Positions 39,977 through 48,252 of a stretch of DNA of 64,000 nt are shown in pieces. The translations under genes and the position numbers were made by a program. Positions within the stretch are counted from its first letter, which is position 1; each line of letters opens with the position of its first letter. The notes under the pieces were generated by a model, which worked only from the letters and a program-made list of their open reading frames with translations, was not told the DNA's origin and searched no databases. Source of the stretch: Shimia marina (GTDB lineage Bacteria; Pseudomonadota; Alphaproteobacteria; Rhodobacterales; Rhodobacteraceae); NCBI RefSeq assembly GCF_001458175.1, contig NZ_CYPW01000006.1, positions 323,337 to 387,336 of the forward strand. Reading direction: 5' to 3'.

Positions 39977-40107
39977 TTCAGGTCTCCATTAGTCTGCCCG
40001 AATATTGGGCCTCGTGGGCGGCATTTAACGGGATGTGGTAGGTGAACACAATAAATTGTGTCGCTAAAAACCAAGTTTTTATGGGTTTTCCACAAGTTTC
40101 CGTAGGG

Positions 40108-41586
40108 TCAGAGGAAAGCGGTCTCATCAAAAGAGCGCAATTTACGCGAATGCAAACGTTCCAGTGGCATTTCACGCAACCGTTCCATGGCACGGATCCC
40201 AATCAGCAGGTGCCGTGCGACCTGTGTCTTATAGAAGTCACTCGCCATGCCGGGAAGTTTCAATTCCCCATGCAGCGGTTTATCGCTCACACAAAGCAGC
40301 GTCCCATAGGGCACCCGAAAGCGATAGCCATTGGCCGCAATTGTCGCACTCTCCATGTCCAGCGCCACGGCGCGCGACTGGCTCAACCGCTGCACAGGCC
40401 CGCTGTGCTCCCGAAGCTCCCAGTTGCGGTTGTCGATGGTCGCCACCGTCCCGGTGCGCATCACGCGTTTCAGCTCATAGCCGGACAGCTCCGTCACCTC
40501 AGCAACAGCCTCTTCCAAAGAGGTCTGCACCTCCGCAAGCGCCGGGATCGGCACCCAGACCGGAAGGTCATCATCCAGCACGTGATCCTCACGCAGATAG
40601 GCATGCGCCAGCACAAAATCCCCAAGGCTCTGAGAATTGCGCAGCCCCGCGCAATGCCCCACCATGATCCAGGCATGAGGCCGCAAGACGGCGATATGAT
40701 CCGTCGCCGTTTTGGCATTGGACGGCCCCACACCGATATTCACCAGCGTGATCCCTGATCCATCCGCACGTTTGAGGTGATAGGTCGGCATCTGTGGCTG
40801 TTTGTCCACCGGATCCAGCGGCGCATCCGCCTCGGTGATTTCCACATTTCCGGTGCTGACAAAGCTGATGTAGCCGCTCTTTTTGTCCGCCAGCATCTGA
40901 CGGGCATAGGCCTCAAACTCTGTCACATAGAACTGATAGTTGGTGAACAGCACATGGTTCTGGAAATGCTCCGGATCCGTGGCCGTGTAGTGGCTCAACC
41001 GCGCCAGCGAGTAATCCACCCGTTGCGCGGTGAAAGGCGCCAGCGGGCCAACACCATCCATCCCCACACTGGCGGTGCCATTCACAATGTCATCATTGGT
41101 GGTCGACAGATCGGGCACATCAAAGATGTCGCGCAGCGTGAAATCCGCTGCCCCCTCCTGCGGCACGGTCATATCGCTGTGGGCGGCGACCGCAAAATGC
41201 ACTGGAATCGGCGTACTCGATGCGCGTACTGTCACCGGCACCTTATGATTCTCCAGCAGCAACCCAATCTGTTGCTCCAGATAATGCCGGAACAGATCTG
41301 GCCGCGTGATGGTTGCCGCATGCATACCGGGTTCTGCCACATGGCCAAAGCTCAAGCGGCTGTCCACCTGGGCAAAACTCATCGTGACCACCCGAACCTC
41401 AGGGTAAAACGCACGAATGCGATGTCCGTCCGGCCCCTTGCGCAGTGCACGGCCAAACTGCTCACATAGGTAAGAAGTCGCAATGCGGTACAGCTCTTCA
41501 AGACGCGCCACCGCCGCCTTGGGATCGGTGAAAGTTTCAGGGGCAGGCACCGCTGGGGAATGCACGGGAATATTCTGTGGAGTCAT
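40108..41586 (-). CDS. amn: AMP nucleosidase
   Basis: 492 residues, the usual size. An N-terminal AMN-specific domain (to about 190, with EVRVVTMSFAQVDSRLSFGH) is followed by the nucleoside-phosphorylase-like catalytic domain: NIGVGPSNAKTATDHIAVLR, WIMVGHCAGLR, ALDMESATIAANGYRFRVPY. The enzyme splits AMP to adenine and ribose 5-phosphate. It overlaps adenine deaminase by 4 bases, which is the next step, so the pair drains AMP to hypoxanthine and ammonia. Confidence 0.94.
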   Translation of the reverse strand: MTPQNIPVHSPAVPAPETFTDPKAAVARLEELYRIATSYLCEQFGRALRKGPDGHRIRAFYPEVRVVTMSFAQVDSRLSFGHVAEPGMHAATITRPDLFRHYLEQQIGLLLENHKVPVTVRASSTPIPVHFAVAAHSDMTVPQEGAADFTLRDIFDVPDLSTTNDDIVNGTASVGMDGVGPLAPFTAQRVDYSLARLSHYTATDPEHFQNHVLFTNYQFYVTEFEAYARQMLADKKSGYISFVSTGNVEITEADAPLDPVDKQPQMPTYHLKRADGSGITLVNIGVGPSNAKTATDHIAVLRPHAWIMVGHCAGLRNSQSLGDFVLAHAYLREDHVLDDDLPVWVPIPALAEVQTSLEEAVAEVTELSGYELKRVMRTGTVATIDNRNWELREHSGPVQRLSQSRAVALDMESATIAANGYRFRVPYGTLLCVSDKPLHGELKLPGMASDFYKTQVARHLLIGIRAMERLREMPLERLHSRKLRSFDETAFL

Positions 41587-43391
41587 TTCACCGCCTTAAT
41601 CACGTCAGTCATTTCAAATTTTGTCACATCTACCAGCCCCAGATCGCTAATCCGCAACTCCGGGATCACCACCAGCGCCAGAAGCGAATGCTGCATATAG
41701 GCGTTGTTGAGCGTACAGCCGCAGGCCTCCATCGCCTCAACCATTTTCTGCGCCTTGGCCGCAACCTCCGTGGCAGGCGCATCTGACATCAGACCGGCAA
41801 TCGGCAACTCCACCAGCGCAATCTCTTCGCCATCCTTGAAGACAGTCACGCCGCCGCCCACAGCGCCAAGCCGGTTGGCGGCCTGCGCCATGCTCGCACG
41901 ATCCGTGCCCACCACAATCATATGATGGCTGTCATGCGCCACTGTGGAGGCCATCGCCATTTTACCGGTGTAGCCAAAACCGGACACAAAGCCATTGGTC
42001 ACACCTCCGGTGCCCAAATGCCGCTCCACCAGTGCGATCTGGCACACATCCTGCGCCCTATCACCTTCCACCACGCCATCGACAACCATCAGATCCGCCG
42101 TCAGAGCCTTGGTCGGGGCTTGGTTTTCAATCACGCCAATCACATTGGCCGTAACCGCCTGCGCGCCCTCTGGTGCGGCCACCTCAAAATCCGCCGCCGT
42201 GCGGTTGCGCCCCAGATTGACCGTCTGACGCGCATGCTCTGGCCAGTCATAATGCGGGCAATCCACCAAAACCTCGCCATCTTTGGCCACGGTTTTCCCA
42301 CGCGCAATCACCTGCTCAATCGGCAGGGTTTTCAGATCACTGGTCAGAATCACATCCGCCCGCCGTCCCGGCGCAATGGAGCCCAGATCCCGCTCCAATC
42401 CGAAATGCGTTGCGGTGTTGACCGTCGCCATCTGCAAGGCCACCACCGGGTCACAGCCACAATCGATGGCATGGCGCACCACGCGGTTCATGTGACCATC
42501 GTTGACCAAAGTGCCGGAATGGCAATCATCCGTGCACAGGATAAATCCGCGCGGATCCAGCCCCTTTTCCGTCACTGCCGTGATCTGGGTTTCCACATCA
42601 TACCACGCAGATCCAAGCCGCATCATCATGCGCATGCCCTGCCGGACCCGTGCAATCGCATCCGCCTCACAAGTGCCCTCATGATCATCCGCCGGTCCCC
42701 CTGCGGCATAGGCATGGAAGTCCTTGCCAAGATCCGGCGAGGCATAATGCCCGCCCACGGTCTTGCCAGCCTTCTGTGTGGCCGCGATTTCCGCCAGCAT
42801 CTGCTGGCTGCCGTTGATCACACCCGGGAAATTCATCATCTCACCAAGGCCAATGATGCCGGGCCATTGCATCGCCGCCGCCACATCATCCGGCCCGATC
42901 TCATAGCCTGTGGTTTCAAGCCCCGGCGCAGAAGGCGCACAGCTGGGCATCTGCGTGAAGATATTGATGGGCTGCATCAGCGCCTCATCATGCATCATCC
43001 GCACCCCTTCCAAGCCCAGCACATTGGCAATCTCATGCGGATCGGTGAACATGGTGGTGGTGCCATGGCCGATCACCGCTCGGGCAAATTCCGCCGGGGT
43101 CAGCATGCCGCTTTCAATGTGCATATGCCCATCACACAGACCTGGGATCATAAAGCGCCCTTCGGCCTCGATGATCTCCGTGCTGGCACCAATACAGTGG
43201 CTGGCATCCGGCCCGACATAGGCGATCCGCCCTGCGATCACGGCAATATCATGCCCCGGCAAAATCTCGCGGGTGTGCACATTCACCCACTGTCCGTTTT
43301 TGATGACAAGGTCGGCCGGGCTGCGCCCCGCAGCCACTGCGACCAGTTGAGGGGCGACATCCGCCCAGCTCTGAAAATACGTCTGTTCCAT
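41583..43391 (-). CDS. ade: Adenine deaminase
   Basis: 602 residues from ATG at 43391 (a GTG at 43406 is possible). Amidohydrolase metal motif PGLCDGHMHIESGMLTPAEF, MFTDPHEIANVLG, TDDCHSGTLVNDGHMNRVV, and the family C-terminal domain (HDSHHMIVVGTD, EACGCTLNNAYMQHSLLAL). It converts adenine to hypoxanthine and ammonia with a binuclear Mn/Fe centre. It is the upstream gene of the amn pair. Confidence 0.93.
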   Translation of the reverse strand: MEQTYFQSWADVAPQLVAVAAGRSPADLVIKNGQWVNVHTREILPGHDIAVIAGRIAYVGPDASHCIGASTEIIEAEGRFMIPGLCDGHMHIESGMLTPAEFARAVIGHGTTTMFTDPHEIANVLGLEGVRMMHDEALMQPINIFTQMPSCAPSAPGLETTGYEIGPDDVAAAMQWPGIIGLGEMMNFPGVINGSQQMLAEIAATQKAGKTVGGHYASPDLGKDFHAYAAGGPADDHEGTCEADAIARVRQGMRMMMRLGSAWYDVETQITAVTEKGLDPRGFILCTDDCHSGTLVNDGHMNRVVRHAIDCGCDPVVALQMATVNTATHFGLERDLGSIAPGRRADVILTSDLKTLPIEQVIARGKTVAKDGEVLVDCPHYDWPEHARQTVNLGRNRTAADFEVAAPEGAQAVTANVIGVIENQAPTKALTADLMVVDGVVEGDRAQDVCQIALVERHLGTGGVTNGFVSGFGYTGKMAMASTVAHDSHHMIVVGTDRASMAQAANRLGAVGGGVTVFKDGEEIALVELPIAGLMSDAPATEVAAKAQKMVEAMEACGCTLNNAYMQHSLLALVVIPELRISDLGLVDVTKFEMTDVIKAVK

Positions 43392-43539
43392 GGCCCAAGG
43401 TGACACGCAGACTTCCGGGGTTCAAGCGCCTGTCGTTTGAAGATTTTGCGAAAGCACAGTTTGCGGGATGTCACCCCCTCCACCATCTGACACTGCCCAC
43501 CGTTTGCGCACCCCGGGGGAGGCCACCGCGCGCGGTGCC

Positions 43540-43667
43540 GGGGGCCGCGCCCCCAGGCTCAGCTCCGCTGAGCCACCGAGATACGCAGGGAGATACGCAC
43601 CAGGGAAACCTGTCTGTTTGCGACCCATTGCAAAGGTCGCAAATCGAACAGACCATCGGTTTTTCTC
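43540..43667 (+). promoter_or_regulatory. Hairpin-rich leader upstream of the class II aldolase gene
   Basis: Three structures follow each other: GGGGGC/GCCCCC (43540-43554), GGCTCAGC/GCTGAGCC (43556-43574), then a long stem GTCTGTTTGCGACC (43612-43625) with GGTCGCAAA (43635-43643) and AACAGAC (43647-43653), followed by GGTTTTTC. Between them GAGATACGCA is repeated 12 bases apart (43578, 43590). The last stem plus T-run looks like an intrinsic terminator 35 bases before the ATG at 43702, either attenuating that gene or ending an upstream RNA. The flanks from 43407 hold no supported gene. Confidence 0.5.
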
Positions 43668-43701
43668 CGTGCTGAACTGCGCCATAAGACGGAGGTACGC
43701 C

Positions 43702-44457
43702 ATGACAGTCAGCAGCCAACGCCCAAACATCGCCCATTGGCAGGATCGCGTGGATCTGGCCGCCGCCTTTCGCTGGACCGCGCGTCTCAACATGCATGAA
43801 GGCGTGGCAAACCACTTCAGCCTCGCCATTGATCCCGATGGCACCCGCTTTCTGATGAACCCCAATCAGCGCCACTTTGCCCGCATCAAAGCCAGCGACC
43901 TTCTGGAGATCGACGCCAACGCCCCTGATACCCTCCAAGGCCCTGATGCGCCGGACCCCACGGCCTGGGGGTTGCATGGCGGCATCCACCGCGCCTGCCC
44001 CCACGCACGCTGCGTCATGCATGTGCATTCGATCTTTGCCACCGTTCTGGCCAGCCTCGCAGACTCTCGCCTGCCCCCAATCGATCAGAATTGCGCCACC
44101 TTCTACAATCGTTACGTGATTGACGAAGGCTACGGCGGCCTTGCTTTTGAGGAAGAAGGCACAAGATGCGCTGCGCTGCTGACAGACCCAAAGAAAAAAG
44201 TCATGATCATGGGCAATCATGGTGTCCTCATCATAGGGCAGAGCGTCGCCGAGACATTCAATCGGCTCTATTACTTCGAACGCGCCGCAGAGACCTACAT
44301 CCGCGCCCTGCAAACCGGCCAGCCGTTGCGCATCCTGTCCGATGAGATTGCCGAGAAAACCGCGCAGGAGCTTGAAGATTATCCCGAACAGGACGTCCGC
44401 CATCTGGCGGAATTGAAAGCCATCCTCGATGAGGAAGGATCCAACTACGCCACTTGA
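43702..44457 (+). CDS. Class II aldolase/adducin domain protein
   Basis: 251 residues from ATG at 43702 with GGAGG at ideal distance. Metal-site His are visible in VMHVHSIFA and in MGNHGVLIIGQSV; the early catalytic Glu may lie in NMHEGVANHFSL. The family cleaves or dehydrates sugar phosphates and includes fuculose-phosphate aldolase; members of this adducin-like type are mostly uncharacterised. The frame runs open upstream through the leader but without conservation. A fatty acid hydroxylase gene follows in the same direction after 33 bases. Confidence 0.85.
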   Translation: MTVSSQRPNIAHWQDRVDLAAAFRWTARLNMHEGVANHFSLAIDPDGTRFLMNPNQRHFARIKASDLLEIDANAPDTLQGPDAPDPTAWGLHGGIHRACPHARCVMHVHSIFATVLASLADSRLPPIDQNCATFYNRYVIDEGYGGLAFEEEGTRCAALLTDPKKKVMIMGNHGVLIIGQSVAETFNRLYYFERAAETYIRALQTGQPLRILSDEIAEKTAQELEDYPEQDVRHLAELKAILDEEGSNYAT

Positions 44458-44490
44458 TGGCGGGACACGCGCATTTGGGAGGATCGCGTC

Positions 44491-45486
44491 ATGCCCCACG
44501 ACTTTGCAACCGACGCCGAAGCCGAGCGTTGGCACTATCGACCGCCAGAGCCAGTCCGCCTCAATCCGCTTTTTGACTGGCCCCCACGTCCAGCTGCCAT
44601 CCTGCATTGGTATCGTGGGGCCTGGCTCATGCTCACAGCCCTCACAATCCCGCTTCTGATCGCCCTCGTCATCTGGGCTTTTGTGCTGCCACCTCTGGAG
44701 CAGATGCAAAGCTTCCATATCAGCTGGATCGCCACGGTCTGGTTGATGAACGTGATCCCTCAGACGCTGATTGCAGGGGGGCTGCACTGGTGGCTCTATA
44801 TGCGCAAAGGTCAGGGCATGCGTAAGAAGTTCGACAAACGGGACCTCACGCGCAAAAACGGGACCTTCACGTTCAACAATCAGGTCCTCGACAACATATG
44901 GTGGACATTGGGCAGCGCCATGACCGTCGCCAGCCTATACCAATGCGTGATCTACTGGGTCATGGCCAATGGCTGGGTGCCCATGCTCAGCTTTGCACAG
45001 TCTCCACTGGCCTGTCTGCTCTGGATGGCGCTCATCCCGATGTGGTCCGGCTTGCATTTTTACTGGGTTCACCGGCTCGAACATCACCCCAAGCTCTACA
45101 AACATGTGCATGCCGTCCATCACCGCAACGTCAATGTGGGGCCCTGGTCAGGCATCTCAAACCACTGGTATGAGAACTTTTTCTACTTCACGACTTACTT
45201 CATCCATCTGATCATTCCCTCCGCACCACTGCATCTGTTGTTTCACAGCTATTTTCAACAGATCAGCCCGGTGTTCTCCCATTGCGGCTTTGAGAGGCTG
45301 ATCGCCAAAGACACAGAAGTCGCCAAATCCGGTGATTTTTTCCATCAGCTGCACCACAGGTATTTCGAATGCAACTACGGCACCTCCGAGATCCCCTTTG
45401 ATAAATGGTTTGGCACCTTTCACGACGGCTCCGCAGAAGGCACAAACCGCACCCGCGCGCACAAAAAACAGATGTACACGCGATAG
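44491..45486 (+). CDS. Sterol desaturase/fatty acid hydroxylase family membrane protein
   Basis: 331 residues with helices near 45-70, 77-100, 133-155 and 160-182, and the di-iron His boxes HRLEHH, HAVHH and HQLHHRYFE in the family order. These enzymes use O2 to hydroxylate or desaturate a lipid in the membrane. The substrate could be a fatty acid, hopanoid, carotenoid or ornithine-type lipid; the sequence does not tell. It is probably cotranscribed with the aldolase-like gene. Confidence 0.88.
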   Translation: MPHDFATDAEAERWHYRPPEPVRLNPLFDWPPRPAAILHWYRGAWLMLTALTIPLLIALVIWAFVLPPLEQMQSFHISWIATVWLMNVIPQTLIAGGLHWWLYMRKGQGMRKKFDKRDLTRKNGTFTFNNQVLDNIWWTLGSAMTVASLYQCVIYWVMANGWVPMLSFAQSPLACLLWMALIPMWSGLHFYWVHRLEHHPKLYKHVHAVHHRNVNVGPWSGISNHWYENFFYFTTYFIHLIIPSAPLHLLFHSYFQQISPVFSHCGFERLIAKDTEVAKSGDFFHQLHHRYFECNYGTSEIPFDKWFGTFHDGSAEGTNRTRAHKKQMYTR

Positions 45487-45489
45487 GCC

Positions 45490-46431
45490 TCAGCCCTGGC
45501 GCAGCGCGCGTGGTGTTGTGCCAAAGGCTTCCCTGAAGGCCCGCGTCATCGCCGCCGGGCTGGCGTAGCCCGCGCGCAAGGCAATCTCGGCAACCGACAG
45601 ATCGGTCTCTTCCACCAGCTTGCGCACCAGATTGAGCCGCAGCCGCCGATAGACCGCCGCTGGCACCGCGCCCAATTCGCGGCGCATGCGATGCTCCAGC
45701 GTTTTTTGCGTGGCGCCCGCCCGCGCCGCGACCTGCGCAATGGTCAGCGGATGCTCCAGATTCTCCTGCATCACGGCCAATGCCCGATTGACCAACCGTC
45801 CCGCCGGTGTTGCCCCCCCGCTGTGAGAGCGCGCGCTGTCTCGCATCATGAAAAGCTGCGCCACCTCCACTGCCAGCGCCTGCCCAAGATCCCGCCCAAT
45901 CAGATGCAGAATCAAATCAAAGGCCGCCATCGCCCCGGAGCAGGTGATCCTGTCGTGATCCATCACATAGCGTTCTCGCAAAACCTCCACCTCTGGGAAG
46001 CGTTCTGCAAATGCGGTCAACTCCTCCCAGTGAATGGTCGCCTGATAGCCATCAAGCAATCCCGCCTCCGCCAGCAGCCAACTGCCCGTGTCCATGCCGA
46101 TCACCTGATCAAAGCGCTGCGCGGCCGCACGCAAGGCGCGATGCGTTCCCCCACCCCCATGCGCGCGAAACCCATAAGAGGGCATCACGATCAAACAATC
46201 GCCCTGCACCCCACCAATGGCACTATGCGGTGTCACGGAGAGGCCCGACGAGCTGCTCACAACCGCGCCATCCAGCGAAACAAACTGCCATTCAAACAAC
46301 TGTCGCCCGGTCAAACGATTGACCGCGCGCATGGGCTCCACCGTGTTGGCCAGACAATGGTTGGAGAACCCGTCAAACAAAAGCACGGCCACATTCTGCG
46401 CCGCGGCGTGAGAATTTTCCCAATACTGCAT
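45490..46431 (-). CDS. GlxA/CdhR-type AraC regulator with DJ-1/PfpI domain
   Basis: 313 residues. The N-terminal GATase1-like domain runs from VAVLLFDGFSNHCLANTVEP to about 190, with the nucleophile-elbow position in IGMDTGSWLLAEAG (no Cys). The C-terminal AraC domain has two helix-turn-helices (TIAQVAARAGATQKTLEHRM; EIALRAGYASPAAMTRAFRE). In Pseudomonas this architecture includes CdhR, GbdR and SouR, regulators of carnitine, glycine betaine and sarcosine use. It is divergent from the acyl-CoA dehydrogenase of a CaiD-containing cluster, so a carnitine-type role is inferred. Confidence 0.85.
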   Translation of the reverse strand: MQYWENSHAAAQNVAVLLFDGFSNHCLANTVEPMRAVNRLTGRQLFEWQFVSLDGAVVSSSSGLSVTPHSAIGGVQGDCLIVMPSYGFRAHGGGGTHRALRAAAQRFDQVIGMDTGSWLLAEAGLLDGYQATIHWEELTAFAERFPEVEVLRERYVMDHDRITCSGAMAAFDLILHLIGRDLGQALAVEVAQLFMMRDSARSHSGGATPAGRLVNRALAVMQENLEHPLTIAQVAARAGATQKTLEHRMRRELGAVPAAVYRRLRLNLVRKLVEETDLSVAEIALRAGYASPAAMTRAFREAFGTTPRALRQG

Positions 46432-46508
46432 GATTTAGTGATAATTCCGCATCTTACCTTCGGTCAAGCGCCCTGATGCTTTCCCAAACACGCACATGGA
46501 GCCCCCGC

Positions 46509-47669
46509 ATGCAGTTTGGTTTGAGCGCAGAACAGGAGATGATCGTCTCCACCGTCCGCAGCTTTGTGGAAAATGAAATCTACCCACATGAGGCCGAGGT
46601 GGAGCGCAGCGGTCAGGTGCCGCTGGAGCTTGGCAATCAGATCAAACAGAAATGCATCGACCTGGGGTTCTATGCCTGTAACTTCCCAGAGGAGGTGGGC
46701 GGCGCCGGTCTGTCCCATCTGGACTTCACACTGGTGGAACGCGAACTTGGCCGTGGCTCCATGGCGCTCACCCATTTCTTTGGCCGCCCGCAAAATATCC
46801 TGATGGCCTGCAACGCCGATCAGCGCGAACGCTATCTGCTCCCGGCAGTGCGCGGTGAAAAAATGGACGCGCTTGCCATGACGGAACCCGATGCCGGATC
46901 GGATGTGCGCGGCATGAAATGCCAAGCCCAGCGCGACGGTGGTGATTGGGTCCTCAACGGCTCCAAACACTTCATCTCCGGCGCTGAGCATGCGGATTTC
47001 TTCATCGTCTTCATCGCCACCGGCGTCGATGACACCCCCAAAGGTCCCAAAAAGCGCATCACCACCTTCCTCGTGGATCGGGGCACACCCGGGTTTGAGG
47101 TGCGCGAAGGCTACAATTCAGTCAGCCACAAAGGCTACAAGAACTATATCCTCACCTTTGACGACTGCCGCCTGCCAGATGCACAGGTGCTGGGTGAAGT
47201 TGATGGAGGCTTTGCCGTGATGAACGAATGGCTCTACGCCACCCGTCTCACTGTTGCCGCGTTCTCCGTGGGCCGCGCGCGCCGCTGTTTTGACTACGCC
47301 TTAAATTATGCTGCCGAGCGCGAGCAATTCGGCCAGCCCATCGGCAAATTCCAAGGGGTTGGCTTTCAAATTGCCGATATGATCACCGAAATAGATGCCG
47401 CAGACTGGCTCACCCTCGCGGCGGCTTGGCGACTGGACAACGCCTTGCCCGCCAACCGTGAAATTGCCTCCGCCAAACTCTATGCGTCTGAGGCTTTGGC
47501 ACGGGTGACAGACACCACGCTGCAAATCTTTGGCGGCATGGGGCTGATGGATGATTTCCCCATCGAACGCTTCTGGCGCGACGCACGTGTCGAACGCATC
47601 TGGGACGGCACCAGCGAAATTCAACGCCATATCATCAGCCGCGACCTGCTGCGGCCCTTGGGCGCCTGA
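46509..47669 (+). CDS. Acyl-CoA dehydrogenase family protein, carnitine-type cluster
   Basis: 386 residues from ATG at 46509. AMTEPDAGSDVRGM and WVLNGSKHFIS mark the FAD/acyl-CoA site, REQFGQPIGKFQ and FGGMGLMDDFPIERFWRD the C-terminal domain. At the position where many acyl-CoA dehydrogenases have the catalytic Glu (YEGTS), this one has Asp (IWDGTSEIQR). Asp or other residues occur in dehydrogenases for unusual acyl groups. With caiD and a CoA ligase downstream it may act on gamma-butyrobetainyl-CoA or a similar quaternary-ammonium acyl-CoA; this is inference. Confidence 0.85.
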   Translation: MQFGLSAEQEMIVSTVRSFVENEIYPHEAEVERSGQVPLELGNQIKQKCIDLGFYACNFPEEVGGAGLSHLDFTLVERELGRGSMALTHFFGRPQNILMACNADQRERYLLPAVRGEKMDALAMTEPDAGSDVRGMKCQAQRDGGDWVLNGSKHFISGAEHADFFIVFIATGVDDTPKGPKKRITTFLVDRGTPGFEVREGYNSVSHKGYKNYILTFDDCRLPDAQVLGEVDGGFAVMNEWLYATRLTVAAFSVGRARRCFDYALNYAAEREQFGQPIGKFQGVGFQIADMITEIDAADWLTLAAAWRLDNALPANREIASAKLYASEALARVTDTTLQIFGGMGLMDDFPIERFWRDARVERIWDGTSEIQRHIISRDLLRPLGA

Positions 47670-47735
47670 TGGAAAGCATTGTGTTGCGCCCGCCCCTGCG
47701 GCACAACCTCCCAGACAGACGGAGGGAGACACCGC

Positions 47736-48011
47736 ATGAAACCCGTTGTGACAATCACCTACTGTGTGGGCTGCAAATGGCTTTTGCGGGCTGGATGGAT
47801 GGCGCAGGAGCTCCTGCAAACCTTCGAAGACACATTGGGAGGCGTCACACTCGCCCCAGCAGAGCTGCCCGGTACGTTCAAAATCACCGTGGATGGCAGC
47901 TTGCTGTGGGATCGCAAACGCGATGGCGGTTTTCCCGAAGCCAAAGAGCTGAAACAACGCCTGCGCGATGTGATCGCCCCAGAGCGCAGCCTCGGCCACT
48001 CGGATCGGTAG
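47736..48011 (+). CDS. Rdx/SelT-SelW-SelH family CxxC protein
   Basis: 91 residues from ATG at 47736 (GGAGGGAGAC upstream). ITYCVGCKWLLRAGWMAQEL carries CxxC at the site of the CxxU in selenoprotein W, and GTFKITVDGSLLWDRKRDGG with FPEAKELKQRLRD completes the thioredoxin-like Rdx fold. Redox function is supposed, with no known partner. It sits inside the carnitine-type cluster, which is odd for a general thiol protein. Confidence 0.9.
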   Translation: MKPVVTITYCVGCKWLLRAGWMAQELLQTFEDTLGGVTLAPAELPGTFKITVDGSLLWDRKRDGGFPEAKELKQRLRDVIAPERSLGHSDR

Positions 48012-48044
48012 CGACATATGGCGCAGCGGGGGCCAGCCCCCGCA

Positions 48045-48072
48045 CCCCCGGAGTATTTCCGGTCAGAAGAAG
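48045..48072 (+). repeat. Dispersed intergenic motif, copy 2
   Basis: CCCCCGGAGTATTTCCGG followed by TCAGAAGAAG. It lies 34 bases after the Rdx gene and points toward copy 3, which is inverted 120 bases further on. The 241-base gap between the two genes holds these two copies and no supported gene. Confidence 0.65.
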
Positions 48073-48193
48073 CCAAATGCGGTCCACCCCCCGCCATGGC
48101 GCAGCACAACGAGGGGCTTCTCCTGACGCGGCCATCGGCGCTCCCGCCTGTACCGCCCCCACAGCCTTCGCAATCTTGGTTAACAAAAGGTTA

Positions 48194-48222
48194 CTTCTTC
48201 TGGCCCAAAATACTCCCGCCGG
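48194..48222 (-). repeat. Dispersed intergenic motif, copy 3
   Basis: On the minus strand: CCGGCGGGAGTATTTTGGG followed by CCAGAAGAAG. It lies 30 bases before the CoA ligase start. Copies 2 and 3 form a large inverted pair around this gap. Confidence 0.65.
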
Positions 48223-48252
48223 AGGCATAAAATCTGTTGCGGAGCGCCAGAC

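Noticed and set aside
41922-43403. Open frame of 493 codons on the plus strand
   Set aside because: It is antisense to adenine deaminase and is His/Arg-rich, the usual mirror of a GC-rich gene.
43471-44787. Open frame of 438 codons on the minus strand
   Set aside because: It runs opposite the aldolase gene and its leader. The plus-strand gene has a strong ribosome site and conserved motifs.
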